A stretch of 54,848 nt of DNA from Pseudomarimonas arenosa (GTDB lineage: Bacteria > Pseudomonadota > Gammaproteobacteria > Xanthomonadales > Xanthomonadaceae): positions 1-54,848 of the forward strand of contig NZ_JACYTR010000029.1 of the NCBI RefSeq assembly GCF_014841215.1. The letters are read 5' to 3'. Below, one piece after another: positions 35,777 through 44,688 of this stretch. The notes below the pieces were generated by a model. It saw only the letters and a program-made list of their open reading frames with translations, ran no database searches and was not told the origin of the DNA. The translations under genes were made by a program, and so were the position numbers. Every line of letters starts with the position of its first letter. The stretch's first letter is position 1.

Positions 35777-36667
35777 GCGCTTTTGACTCATCGCCACGCT
35801 GCCGACAATCAGGCCACCGGCCACGGCCATGGTCCAGGTCACCGGCTCGCCAAGCAGCAGCCAAGCCCAGAACACGCCGAACAGCGGCACGACATAGGTG
35901 ACGATAACCGCGCGCGAGGCGCCAACCCGCTTGATCAACTGATAGAACATGACAAACGCAATGCCGGTGCAAAGCACGCCGAGCAGGGCGGCGGAGAACC
36001 AGGCGTAGGTCGATGGCGAAGATTCCGGCCAATGAGTCACGGCCAGCGGCATCACCAGCAGCGCAGCGCACCCCAGTGTGGAGGCGGCCACCGCGGCGGG
36101 CGGCGTGCCAGTCAGGTACTTGCGCACCATATTGGCGCCGAAGCCATATAGCAATGCCGCGAGGGTGCCTGCTGCAACGGCCCAGCCGACGCTGGCGCCG
36201 GCGACCTTGGCGCTGGCCAGCACCAGCACGCCAACAAAGCCCACCACCAGGGCGATGCCGCGGCGGGTGCCGATGCGCTCGCCAAAGAAGGCGCTGGCGA
36301 CCAGGGCGGTGAACAACACGGTCATGGCATTGCAGATCGCGCCGATTCCGGCCGGTGCGCGTTCCGCTGCCCAGGCAAACAGAATGAACGGCACCGCCGA
36401 ATTGATCGCGCCAATCAGCGCCAGTATCGGCCAGCGATTGAGCGGGAAGTGTTGGCGTTCGCGCCACAGGAACGGCAGCAGGACCAGGGCACCCAGACCC
36501 AGGCGCATTTCCACCAGGGCGAACGGGCCGAACTCCGGGGCAGATACACGCATGAACATGAAGGAAGCGCCCCAGATCGCGCCGAGGATGGTCAGTTCGA
36601 TCGGCGTTCGCCAATCGCGGCTGCTCTCTACAGGGAGTTCCGTTGCCAGGACTTGCGGGTTGCTCAT
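35774..36667 (-). CDS. EamA-family (DMT superfamily) transporter
   Basis: 297 residues with ten hydrophobic segments arranged as two five-segment EamA repeats (for example IELTILGAIWGASFMFMRVS at the start of the first, and AVAAGTLAALLYGFGANMVRKY at the start of the second). Likely an inner-membrane exporter of amino acids or metabolites; the substrate cannot be read. The start at 36667 is chosen; an ATG four codons upstream is possible. It is divergent from the LysR-type regulator at 36911, the typical arrangement for control by that regulator. Its stop lies in a repeated palindrome. Confidence 0.9.
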   Translation of the reverse strand: MSNPQVLATELPVESSRDWRTPIELTILGAIWGASFMFMRVSAPEFGPFALVEMRLGLGALVLLPFLWRERQHFPLNRWPILALIGAINSAVPFILFAWAAERAPAGIGAICNAMTVLFTALVASAFFGERIGTRRGIALVVGFVGVLVLASAKVAGASVGWAVAAGTLAALLYGFGANMVRKYLTGTPPAAVAASTLGCAALLVMPLAVTHWPESSPSTYAWFSAALLGVLCTGIAFVMFYQLIKRVGASRAVIVTYVVPLFGVFWAWLLLGEPVTWTMAVAGGLIVGSVAMSQKR

Positions 36668-36853
36668 TGCGCTCACCATTGAATAGCAGCAGACCGAATT
36701 CTGCTCTGTTGCGACGTTCCGGACTGGCCATTTTCGGCCATCGGCCCGAACTGCAGCAGACTGCGAAGCAAGGCTCGGGTGGGCCCGTATTCGCCCGCAG
36801 CGGCATCCAGCCGGGCAGCAGATTTGCCAACCTCTCCATTGTCGGCTTGTCAG

Positions 36854-36875
36854 AACTACCCGCAAGCGCGTAGTT
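36854..36875. promoter_or_regulatory. Candidate LysR-type operator between EamA and lysR-type genes
   Basis: An interrupted palindrome AACTAC-N10-GTAGTT, 35 bp before the regulator start and 186 bp from the transporter start. It suits a LysR-type dimer site, but no consensus for this regulator is known, so the assignment rests on symmetry and position only. Confidence 0.45.
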
Positions 36876-36910
36876 TTTTGGGGAGACACAAATTTCATTT
36901 GAGGCTTGGC

Positions 36911-37813
36911 ATGAGTCTGCGTCCTGATTGGCTGCCGGCCCTTGCAGCGTTCGAAGCGGCTGCCCGACAACAGAACTTCGCCCGTGCGGCCGAGGAGTTG
37001 CACCTCACGGCAAGCGCGGTCAGCCACCATGTGCGCAGGCTGGAGGCCCGACTCGGCGTGGCCTTGTTTCAACGGCATGCCCGCGGCGTATCGCTGACCG
37101 CAGAAGGCCGGCAATTGGCCGATGCCGCCAGCGACGCGTTTACCGATGTCGAGGCCGCGTTGCAGGGCGTGCGCCAGCGGCGCGAGCGCGAGCAGACTCT
37201 GCGCATCACCACCTTGCATTCGTTGGCGCACACTTGGTTATTGCCGCGCTTGTCGGGTTTCACCGCCCAGTTCCCCTACCTGGGCCTGGTGATCGACACC
37301 GAGCCTGCCTTGACGCGCTTTGATGATGGCGGGCCAGACCTGGGCATTCGTCATGGTCCTGGTCAATGGCCCGGCCTGGTGTCGCGTTATCTAATGCCGG
37401 ATCGACTATTTGCCGTTGCCAGCCCTGCGCGGGTGGCAGCGGAGCAAACTCGCCAGCCCGCCGATGTGCTCAAGCTGCCCTTGATTGCCGATCTGGCACG
37501 CCAAGGCTGGTCCGATTGGTGCCGCCAGGCGCGCCTGACCCTGCCTGCGCGAGCGCCGAGCTACACCTTCAGCGACAGCACCGATGCCCTGGAGGCGGCC
37601 GCGCTGGGTCTGGGGGCCACCCTGGCACGCGAAAGCATAGTCACTCCATGGATCGATCAGGGCCGGTTGCAGCGCTTGCCGGGCCCCATGCTGGAGGCGC
37701 GCTGGAGCTACTACGTGGTCTACCCGCAGCATCGGCGGCTGTCACCCGTAGCGGAACGATTTGTTGAGTGGCTTATCAGCGAGACCCGCCCATCTTCCTC
37801 AGGGAAGGTCTGA
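36911..37813 (+). CDS. LysR-family transcriptional regulator (GcvA-like)
   Basis: 300 residues. The winged helix-turn-helix is at about 5-63 (LAAFEAAARQQNFARAAEELHLTASAVSHHVRRLEARLGVALFQR), and the effector-binding domain follows from about 90. The motif SAVSHHVRRLE and the TLARE/IVTPWIDQGRL regions are GcvA-like. It would bind DNA as a tetramer and respond to a small molecule. It likely controls the divergent EamA transporter, with a palindrome between them. The start is taken at MSLRPDWL, as in the family. Confidence 0.92.
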   Translation: MSLRPDWLPALAAFEAAARQQNFARAAEELHLTASAVSHHVRRLEARLGVALFQRHARGVSLTAEGRQLADAASDAFTDVEAALQGVRQRREREQTLRITTLHSLAHTWLLPRLSGFTAQFPYLGLVIDTEPALTRFDDGGPDLGIRHGPGQWPGLVSRYLMPDRLFAVASPARVAAEQTRQPADVLKLPLIADLARQGWSDWCRQARLTLPARAPSYTFSDSTDALEAAALGLGATLARESIVTPWIDQGRLQRLPGPMLEARWSYYVVYPQHRRLSPVAERFVEWLISETRPSSSGKV

Positions 37814-37831
37814 ACACAACCATTCCCGGAT

Positions 37832-37950
37832 TACGCGGGACTGCGTCCCGATCTCGCCCAAGTGGGCCCACCACTTGGGCTCGTCGCGCCTTGCACTCGA
37901 CGCAAAGTCCTCGGTGATCATCCGCGCCCCCTCATGAAATATCCGGGTTA
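37832..37950 (+). repeat. 119-bp long-range repeat, copy 2
   Basis: Same orientation and length as 5-123 with one mismatch seen by eye. It begins TACGCGGGAC and ends ATCCGGGTTA. It lies 18 bp after the LysR gene stop; the upstream end (37798-37831) carries GGGAAGGTCTGAACA, also found at the edge of the hairpin element near 3541. The rest of this gap (37951-38093) has no supported gene. Confidence 0.85.
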
Positions 37951-38093
37951 GTTCGTCGCGGCCGATGTCATTCATCTTGTCTTCGCATTGCTGAATAGGC
38001 CGTGGTTCGGTGTGGATTTGCGCACTCTCGGTTCAGCTTTCCGCGCGCATGCTGCAGTCACCTGAAGTTCGCCTGGTAACGCGAGGTGTCCCC

Positions 38094-38921
38094 ATGAATC
38101 GAGCTTTCTCAACTGCATTCGCTGCCTTGCTGTGCGCCGTGAGCGCGGATGCCATGGCCGCCGGTCAATGGAGTGAGAGTCGCGACGAGGCGCGCAGCGA
38201 GCGCAGTCGTCAGGCCGACTATGGTGAGCGCAGCAGAGACCGCAATCGTGGTCGCTCGCAGCAGCAAGATCGGGCCGAGCAGGGTGGCTGGAATGCGCCC
38301 TCCCGCAGCGCTGATCGCTACAGCGGTAGCCGCAGCTCAGGCCCGAGCGGTTTTCAGGGGGTAGCGGTCGAGCCGCGGGCTGACACTCGCCGTCATAATG
38401 GGGGCGGCAATTCCAATCGCGATCACTCCGGGCGTGGTCATGACAGCGATTGGCGGCGCGACCACGGCCGCGACAATCGTTACGGCCGCAGCGACCAGCG
38501 TGGTCGTGGTGACCACGATCGCTATGATGGTCGACGCGACTATCGCAGCGATCATCGCAATGACTATCGACACGACTACGATCGCGGACGTCACGACAAT
38601 AAACACTATCGCTACAGCAATCACCGCAGCGATTGGCGTCACTCAGACTGGCGACGCCACTGGAGCCATGGTTGGAGCGGCACGCGCTATCGCGCACCGG
38701 TTCGCTATTACTATCCAAGCGGCTATCACCGCAGCCATTGGCGCATCGGCTACAACCTGCCGCTGGCATTCCTGATTTCAAGCTACTACGTCGACTACGG
38801 CTACTACGGCCTTGCCGCTCCGCCGTACGGTTGCCGCTGGTTGCGGGTCGATGGCGATCTGCTGCTGGTTGAGTTGGCCAGTGGCGCGATCGTCGACGTG
38901 CTGTACGACTTCTACTATTGA
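38094..38921 (+). CDS. Exported RcnB-family protein, low-complexity Asp/Arg/Tyr/His-rich
   Basis: 275 residues. A signal peptide (about 1-22, MNRAFSTAFAALLCAVSADAMA) is followed by a long low-complexity Arg/Asp/Ser stretch, then a His/Tyr-rich part, and a C-terminal RcnB module (PPYGCRWLRVDGDLLLVELASGAIVDVLYDFYY). E. coli RcnB is a periplasmic protein that affects nickel/cobalt export; here the C-terminal fold is recognised but metal function is not proved. The long low-complexity middle (about residues 25-190) is unusually large for the family. The repetitive codons also create long antisense frames that are not genes. Confidence 0.82.
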   Translation: MNRAFSTAFAALLCAVSADAMAAGQWSESRDEARSERSRQADYGERSRDRNRGRSQQQDRAEQGGWNAPSRSADRYSGSRSSGPSGFQGVAVEPRADTRRHNGGGNSNRDHSGRGHDSDWRRDHGRDNRYGRSDQRGRGDHDRYDGRRDYRSDHRNDYRHDYDRGRHDNKHYRYSNHRSDWRHSDWRRHWSHGWSGTRYRAPVRYYYPSGYHRSHWRIGYNLPLAFLISSYYVDYGYYGLAAPPYGCRWLRVDGDLLLVELASGAIVDVLYDFYY

Positions 38922-38927
38922 GTCGGT

Positions 38928-39003
38928 GGCTTGACGCTTGAACATCTCGTTCAAGGTCAAGCCCTGAGAGCATCTCGTGAGAGGGTGCGCCAAGGCGCAC
39001 CCT
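38928..39003. repeat. Two adjacent hairpins after the RcnB-like gene
   Basis: The first (38928-38963) has stems GGCTTGAC/GTCAAGCC and CTTGAAC/GTTCAAG around a 5-nt loop, with one bulged G. The second (38982-39003) is a perfect 10-bp stem AGGGTGCGCC/GGCGCACCCT with loop AA, related to the hairpin at 7977-8008. No T tract follows, so a terminator role is possible but not shown. Nothing else is supported in 39004-39177. Confidence 0.65.
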
Positions 39004-39177
39004 ATGGTTAAGGCGGTATTCGCGTGCTCGCCGGGCCCCGGCCCGGAAGCGCTGTCGTACTTGACAGACGAAGGGCCCGGCAACCGCCAAAGCGCCTTTG
39101 CCGTACTGCCGCCGCCGACCCAACCGCCGCCGCGCTCGTCGTCCCTGCGAAAGCCGTACGACTGTGGGCACTGGTCA

Positions 39178-39939
39178 TCAGGCGCGTAGCTTCCAGCCGC
39201 TGCGGAAGATCCACCAGACCGCCAGCAGACAGGCAGCAAAGAACAGCAGAATCATGCTGGCGCTGATCACCGGATCAACGTCGGCACTGCCGTAGAAGCT
39301 CCAGCGCATGCCCGAGATCAGATACACGATCGGATTGAACAGCGAGATGGTCTGCCACACCGGCGGCAGCATGTGGATCGAGTAGAACGCGCCGCCGAGA
39401 AAGGTCAGCGGCGTCATGATCATCAGCGGGATGATCTGCAGCTTCTGCCAATCGTTGGCCCAAAGTCCAATCACGAAGCCGAACAGGCTGAAGCTCGCTG
39501 CAGTCATCAGCAGAAAGAACAGCATCCAGCCGGGGTGGGCAATCTCGTACGGAACGAAAAAGCGCGCGGTGATCATGATCAGAGCGCCGATCATCAGCGA
39601 CTTGGTGGTGGCCGCACCGACGTAGCCGAGCACCACCTCCAGCACCGACACCGGGGCCGACAGCAGCTCATAGATGGTGCCTGACCATTTCGGCATGTAG
39701 ATGCCAAAGCTGGCGTTGGAGATGCTCTCATTGAGCAAGGACAGCATGATCAGCCCGGGAATGATGAAGGCGGCGTAGCTCACCCCATCGACCTCGCCCA
39801 TGCGCGAACCGATTGCCGCGCCGAACACGATGAAATACAGCGAGGTTGTCAATACCGGCGACAGCAGGCTCTCGCCGATGGTGCGGAAGGTGCGCGCCAT
39901 TTCGAAGCGATAGATGGCCTGGATCGCATACAGGTTCAT
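39178..39939 (-). CDS. ABC-2 type transporter permease (YadH-like)
   Basis: 253 residues with six hydrophobic segments of the ABC-2 export family. It begins [20 protein letters not shown], and [36 protein letters not shown] is the conserved C-terminal part. It overlaps the ATPase gene by 4 bp (ATGA), so the two are co-translated. Resemblance is to YadH and related exporters of unknown or polysaccharide/drug cargo; the substrate is unknown. Confidence 0.92.
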   Translation of the reverse strand: MNLYAIQAIYRFEMARTFRTIGESLLSPVLTTSLYFIVFGAAIGSRMGEVDGVSYAAFIIPGLIMLSLLNESISNASFGIYMPKWSGTIYELLSAPVSVLEVVLGYVGAATTKSLMIGALIMITARFFVPYEIAHPGWMLFFLLMTAASFSLFGFVIGLWANDWQKLQIIPLMIMTPLTFLGGAFYSIHMLPPVWQTISLFNPIVYLISGMRWSFYGSADVDPVISASMILLFFAACLLAVWWIFRSGWKLRA

Positions 39940-40874
39940 CGCTGCGCCCTCACCAGGTCGACAAAGATGTCTTCCAGCGATGACTCGCGCGAATGCAGGT
40001 CGCGAAACGCGATGCCCTGTTCTTGCAGACGTCTGAGCAAGCCGGCGATGCCGGTGCGCTCATCCTGCGAATCAAAGGTGTAGATCAGGCGTTCGCCACC
40101 GGTATCGAGCTCCAGCGGCAGGTCGGCCAGGCTGTCGGGCATCGATTCGAGCGCATCTTGCAGGCTCAGAAGTAGCTGCTTCTTGCCTAGCTTGCGCATT
40201 AGGATGTGCTTGTCCTCCACCACCAGCAGTTCGCCATGGTTGATGACGCCGATGCGGTCGGCCATCTGTTCGGCCTCTTCGATGTAGTGGGTGGTGAGGA
40301 TGATGGTGACACCACGCTGGCGCAGCTTGGCCACCATCTGCCACATGTCGCGCCGCAGTTCGACATCGACCCCGGCGGTGGGCTCGTCTAGGAACAGGAT
40401 ATCCGGCTCGTGCGCCAGCGCCTTGGCAATCAGAACACGGCGTTTCATCCCGCCGGAAAGCTGCATGATCTTGCTATGGCGCTTGTCCCACAGCGAAAGG
40501 TCGCGCAGCACCTGTTCGAGGTGCGCTGGATTGGGCGGTTTGCCGAACAGGCCACGGGAGAATCGCAGGGTGGCCCACACCGTTTCAAAGGTGTCGGTGG
40601 AGAGTTCCTGCGGCACCAGGCCTATCTTGCTGCGCGCCTGGCGGTAATCGCGGACCACGTCGAAGCCATCGGCCAAGACCTGTCCGCTGCTGGGGCGCAC
40701 GATGCCGCAGACGATGCCGATGAGGGTGGTCTTGCCGGCGCCATTGGGGCCAAGCAGGGCAAAGATCTCGCCACGACGGATGCTGAGATTGATCCGCTTC
40801 AGCGCTTCGAAGCCGCTGTCATAGGTCTTGCAAAGGTCGTGGATGGCGATCGCGGGGCGTTCGGCGTCAGTCAT
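39936..40874 (-). CDS. ABC transporter ATP-binding protein (YadG-like)
   Basis: 312 residues. Walker [12 protein letters not shown] near 41-50, signature LSGGM at 139-143, Walker B ILFLDE at 159-164 and the H-loop TTHY near 195. A C-terminal extension of about 90 residues beyond the core is typical of this subfamily. It drives the ABC-2 permease encoded next to it. The start follows the preceding 32-bp gap to the propeller gene, which is read the same way, so these three may share a transcript. Confidence 0.94.
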   Translation of the reverse strand: MTDAERPAIAIHDLCKTYDSGFEALKRINLSIRRGEIFALLGPNGAGKTTLIGIVCGIVRPSSGQVLADGFDVVRDYRQARSKIGLVPQELSTDTFETVWATLRFSRGLFGKPPNPAHLEQVLRDLSLWDKRHSKIMQLSGGMKRRVLIAKALAHEPDILFLDEPTAGVDVELRRDMWQMVAKLRQRGVTIILTTHYIEEAEQMADRIGVINHGELLVVEDKHILMRKLGKKQLLLSLQDALESMPDSLADLPLELDTGGERLIYTFDSQDERTGIAGLLRRLQEQGIAFRDLHSRESSLEDIFVDLVRAQR

Positions 40875-40906
40875 AGGTCAACAGTGTGGGATGGTGTGCG
40901 CAGCGC

Positions 40907-43051
40907 TCACCAGCGGATATGGTCGAGCGTGGTCTGCCGAGGATACACCGCCACCTCTCCGTTTTCGCTGAGCATCCAGATGCGGTGCTCAGCGTCATGG
41001 GCCAGCTGGCGAATTCGATTGCTGAATAGACCCTCTCGCGTACTCAGCCTGCCCCAGCGTCCAGCGTCACGAATGCTGACACCGGGTTCGCGTGAGCCGT
41101 GGGCAAACCACCAATAGCGCGCGGCATCGACGGCAACGAAGCTGGCGAAGCGATTGGGAGCATTCTCCAGCCGGTGTGCGATGTTCTGCCCGTCAATCCA
41201 CAGGGCGCTGCCGTTGCCAGCGGCCACGATGCCTTCGGGGATGGCGGCCAGGGCCTGCGCGCTCCAGGCGGTCGGGATTTCCTGCGCCAGCTGCAGATGC
41301 TGCCATTGTCCGTTTTCGAAGCGATGCAAGGTGCTGCCGGCGTAGCGATTCTTGTCGGCCTGCCAGCGTGGCTGGCTGGCCACCCAGATCCGACCGTAGT
41401 CATCCTCGATCAGATCGTTGATGGCATTGTCCGGGCCCCACTGTCCATCCTGGCCGTAGTGATGCCAGCGCTTGCCGTCGTGGTGGTAGAGGCCGAGTTG
41501 TCGGGTGCTGATCCAGACATCACCGTTCACCGCCAGCCACAGCAAGGGGCCGGGCGATGAGGTTGGCAGGGGGGTGGGTGGAGCCAGAACACGCATGTTC
41601 ATCGGCGCGGCTGCCGCGGGCCCTTGTGGTAGCCAAAGCTGCAGCTGCCATTGTCGGCGCAGCACCGCCGTTCGGGCCGCATCGCAGGGCGAGCCGCAGT
41701 GAATCTGGCCCTGATGCCCATTGCCGTCTACCCGCAACAAGGCACCATCGCTGCTGCGGCGGGCGAACAGTGGGGCATTGTGTTGTGCTGTCTGCCAGGG
41801 ATTCGGGCAAACCTGTCGACCCCCAAAGAACACGTGCAGTTGGCCATCGGCGTGCTCCTGCGCCACCTGCCCGCTGCTCGGGCGCTTAGCCAGGACTTCA
41901 CGTGCGGCGGTGCAGGCATCCTCGAAGGTCGTTCCCGGCATCGGCGGCGGTGACTTCAGTCGAACAATCTGTTCAGCGGCGGCAGCGGCATCGATCACCG
42001 CTACCGGGGTTCCCGCCAGCCACAGGCGTTCGCGCTTATCGATCAGCAGCCCGCGTGCCTCATCTTCTGGCAGGCCCTCGGCGTGGCTCCAGGTATGCCA
42101 GCGCTGACCATCGTGGAAGCGCAGTCCCAGCCCGCTCACGCTGGTGAACAGGCCGTGCTCGGTCAGTGCGGCGCCCGTCAAGCCAGGCTGCTCCAGACTT
42201 AGCTGATGATTTGGACTGCCTGCATGAACTCTCAGCCGCTGGTCGCTGAGTTCGATCAGGGTGGGGGTTTGCGTTGCGGCCACCTGTTCAACCGACCAGC
42301 CCTGGCCGTGGCGAATCACTCGCTGCAATCGATCGCCAAGCAGCAGGTACATGGCCTGGTCCTGTCCGAGCGCCAAGCGCGGCGGTATCGGCCCTTGCAC
42401 CGGCAGTGCTATCCAGGCCGATTGGGTGGTTTCCCAGTACCCCAGAAAGCTGTTCGGCAGCGGATGGCAGCTCAGCCAGACAAACCCCTCGTGGGCCATC
42501 AGCTGTCCGCTGCCGCACCCCGGCGGTGCTTCGATCGCTTGCCATCCCTGCATGTCCAGACGTGCGATCTGGCCGGCGCGCCCCAGCACCCAAAGCTCGC
42601 TGCCCAACAGTGCAAAATCGGTAAGGCCGGTGTTGTCCAGGTGACCCAAGGTAGCCGAGTTCGGTAGTCGCAACTCAGTCACATGTTCAGGATCACCGCC
42701 GACGAAGACCGCCCAATGGTTGAACCAAAGGGCCCAGATGTTGCCGCAGGGGTCTTCCTTCAGCCGCTCGCCACCCGCCGCGGCCAGTTGCCAGCTGTCG
42801 AAGGTGGGCAACTCCAAGCTCAGCGGAGTGCGTTGCCTGCCCATGGGTGTCAGGCAGCCGTTGAGTAGACGCAGTGGGGCAGGGCGGGCCGCGGTCTGGG
42901 TCTGCAGGCCGGGTGCCAGGGCCGATGCTGGTCTGCGTTTCTGTGCAGCGTCGACCGGCGAATGATCCAGAGTTGGCATCCACGCCAGCCACAGGGCCAG
43001 CAGAGCAAGACCAGCCAAGGCGAGCACCACCCGAGCGCGTTCCACTGCCAT
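40907..43051 (-). CDS. Membrane-anchored or exported Reg_prop beta-propeller protein
   Basis: 714 residues. An N-terminal hydrophobic segment at about 8-25 (VVLALAGLALLALWLAWM) acts as a signal anchor or signal peptide. The body has two-component-regulator-propeller motifs, such as LPEDEARGLLIDKRERLWLAG, AINDLIEDDYGRIWVASQ and IRQLAHDAEHRIWMLSENG. In hybrid sensors this propeller binds polysaccharide fragments and is followed by a kinase; here no kinase is attached or encoded nearby, so it is a stand-alone propeller. Its 3' end lies 32 bp from the ABC exporter ATPase start, on the same strand. Confidence 0.82.
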   Translation of the reverse strand: MAVERARVVLALAGLALLALWLAWMPTLDHSPVDAAQKRRPASALAPGLQTQTAARPAPLRLLNGCLTPMGRQRTPLSLELPTFDSWQLAAAGGERLKEDPCGNIWALWFNHWAVFVGGDPEHVTELRLPNSATLGHLDNTGLTDFALLGSELWVLGRAGQIARLDMQGWQAIEAPPGCGSGQLMAHEGFVWLSCHPLPNSFLGYWETTQSAWIALPVQGPIPPRLALGQDQAMYLLLGDRLQRVIRHGQGWSVEQVAATQTPTLIELSDQRLRVHAGSPNHQLSLEQPGLTGAALTEHGLFTSVSGLGLRFHDGQRWHTWSHAEGLPEDEARGLLIDKRERLWLAGTPVAVIDAAAAAEQIVRLKSPPPMPGTTFEDACTAAREVLAKRPSSGQVAQEHADGQLHVFFGGRQVCPNPWQTAQHNAPLFARRSSDGALLRVDGNGHQGQIHCGSPCDAARTAVLRRQWQLQLWLPQGPAAAAPMNMRVLAPPTPLPTSSPGPLLWLAVNGDVWISTRQLGLYHHDGKRWHHYGQDGQWGPDNAINDLIEDDYGRIWVASQPRWQADKNRYAGSTLHRFENGQWQHLQLAQEIPTAWSAQALAAIPEGIVAAGNGSALWIDGQNIAHRLENAPNRFASFVAVDAARYWWFAHGSREPGVSIRDAGRWGRLSTREGLFSNRIRQLAHDAEHRIWMLSENGEVAVYPRQTTLDHIRW

Positions 43052-43199
43052 GCAGACCCTCCCGTGCAGCGCCCAGGTTAGCAGTGTTCGGCTGTGCTGG
43101 CTGGCCGCTGCAGAGCAACTGCGGCGAGCAGCCTGAAGGGCATCGAGTCATGGCGCTGATTCGGGAGTAAACTTGAGTCACTACGCGTGGAGATTGGCC

Positions 43200-43700
43200 A
43201 TGAAGCTACGCCACGTCTATCTCGCCGACTCGATGGAGTCGGCCAAGCGCTGCGTGCAAGCAGCACAGGCGCTGGGCTGGTCGGAAGACCGGATCGCCCT
43301 GGTAGCCAGCGCCGACACCCCGCTGGATCAGATTCCCGATGATCTGAAGGAAGGTTCGTCCACCGACTTTATGCCGGCCACCGTTCGCGGTGCACTGGGC
43401 GGCGGTGCGGTGGGCCTGGCGGCTGGTTTGGTGGGGGCGGTGATACCGGCCATCGGCATCACCTTGGCCGGTGCCGGGTTGATGGCCGTGGCTGGCGCTG
43501 CGGTCGGCACCTGGTCATCGGCCCTGGTTGGTGCCTCGGTACCCAACGAAGTGCATCGCAGGTTTGAAGACAAGGTGGCCGACGGCCATGTGCTGGTGGT
43601 GCTCGACGCCGAGGAGAAGCACGTCGAGCAGCTCGATAGAACGATGGCCGAGCAGGGTGCCAAAAGGTTTGACTACGAGGTGCCCAGCCTGATGACCTAG
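43200..43700 (+). CDS. Small protein with glycine-zipper membrane segment, DUF1269-like
   Basis: 166 residues: MKLRHVYLADSMESAKRCV opens a small alpha/beta domain, and a central Gly/Ala-rich hydrophobic region (about 65-115, ALGGGAVGLAAGLVGAVIPA then AGAGLMAVAGAAVGTWSSAL) splits it. The closing part is GHVLVVLDAEEKHVEQLDRTMAEQGAKRF. The pattern resembles DUF1269/YflT-like stress proteins with a glycine zipper; I am not certain of the family. The start is taken at 43200 since the longer frame has no motif or Shine-Dalgarno. Confidence 0.75.
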   Translation: MKLRHVYLADSMESAKRCVQAAQALGWSEDRIALVASADTPLDQIPDDLKEGSSTDFMPATVRGALGGGAVGLAAGLVGAVIPAIGITLAGAGLMAVAGAAVGTWSSALVGASVPNEVHRRFEDKVADGHVLVVLDAEEKHVEQLDRTMAEQGAKRFDYEVPSLMT

Positions 43701-43763
43701 CGGGAGTGGGCCGCAGAATACGGCTTCGCGCAATCGAAATGTTATGAGCGAATGAGTGCGGCC

Positions 43764-44381
43764 TTAAACCCCGTCGTTGGCGTTCAGGGTCAGTTCGGCC
43801 AGCTCTTCTTTCGACTTGTCGTTCCATTTTTGCAAGTACTTCACTCGCTTGTCGGTGATGCTCGCCTGGTTTTCTTCGAACCAAGCTTGGGCATCAGGGC
43901 CGATCTCGACGCGGGTGGTCTTCTTCATCCATTTCTTGAAATCCGCGGAATGCAGGTTGTACTTCGCAGCGGCGTCGTTGCGGATAGGCAGCAACGAGAA
44001 ACGTGCCTTCCACGCGCCCGGTCGTGGGCTGATCAACACGTAGTAGGTCTTGCCGGCTTCCACCTCGGCTTCGAGGAAGTCTGCGTTTTCAGCGATCACC
44101 ATGAAGCGGTGCTGGCCCGGTTCAACTTCGGTAGCTATGCGGGTCTTGTTCGACACAATGCCGAGAAATTCCTGAAAATCACCTTCCACCTGATAGATCG
44201 ACGACTGGATGGCGGAGCCGACAAAGCTGCTGCGCAAGAACACTACCAAGGCTTTGCCGGCTGCGGGTTGCGGCGATTGCTCGGCGCTCTCAAGCATCTT
44301 CTTGGAGCGTGCATCGGCGCTGCCGACGGCCAAGGTCAGCAGGGCAAGGAACAACACGAGGGAACGAACAGCGACTTTCAC
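43764..44381 (-). CDS. Exported DUF2846-like protein
   Basis: 205 residues from a GTG start (44381). The signal peptide is VKVAVRSLVLFLALLTLAVG. The mature part has a beta-rich domain (ALVVFLRSSFVGSAIQSS, PGQHRFMVIAENADFLEAEV, GKTYYVLI) that resembles DUF2846 periplasmic or lipoprotein-like domains. A charged helical C-terminus follows. The Shine-Dalgarno is weak, so the start is uncertain by a few codons; an upstream ATG frame is not signal-like. It converges with the gene at 43200. Confidence 0.72.
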   Translation of the reverse strand: MKVAVRSLVLFLALLTLAVGSADARSKKMLESAEQSPQPAAGKALVVFLRSSFVGSAIQSSIYQVEGDFQEFLGIVSNKTRIATEVEPGQHRFMVIAENADFLEAEVEAGKTYYVLISPRPGAWKARFSLLPIRNDAAAKYNLHSADFKKWMKKTTRVEIGPDAQAWFEENQASITDKRVKYLQKWNDKSKEELAELTLNANDGV

Positions 44382-44688
44382 GCGATGTCTACTCACTGGA
44401 AGGGGAGCGCAGCGTAGCCGTAGCCGCCGTGCAAATCCAGCGCTGACCAAACGGCGACTGCCGTTTATCGCGTAAATACTACCGTCCGTCATGCGACGCG
44501 CGGGCGCATGTGACGAACAGCACAGCTAAATACTTGTTTGCGCGGCGTGAAGGCGTTGATACATAGCTGAACCCCAGCTTGCGGATAAATGAATTTGACA
44601 TTAATGTCCCGGGGCTAATCGCGCCGACACTGTCGTGGCGCGTCCATTGCTGACCCTCCGGGTCGGCGAACAACACCATGGAGTCATC
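44382..44688. other. Divergent promoter region upstream of the subtilase gene
   Basis: About 300 bp, AT-richer than its surroundings, between the DUF2846-like gene (leftward) and the subtilase gene (rightward). TTGACA at 44595-44600 is a perfect -35 hexamer, but the nearest -10-like TAATCG (44616) is only 15 bp away, so it is a weak assignment. No gene is supported here. Confidence 0.4.

Noticed and set aside
38337-38775. Val/Ala/Ile-rich frames inside the RcnB-like gene on both strands
   Set aside because: They arise from the periodic GAC/CGC/TAT codons of the low-complexity middle and have no start signals.
44595-44621. TTGACA...TAATCG as a firm sigma-70 promoter of the subtilase gene
   Set aside because: The spacer is only 15 bp and the -10 box is poor; kept only as a weak note on the region.
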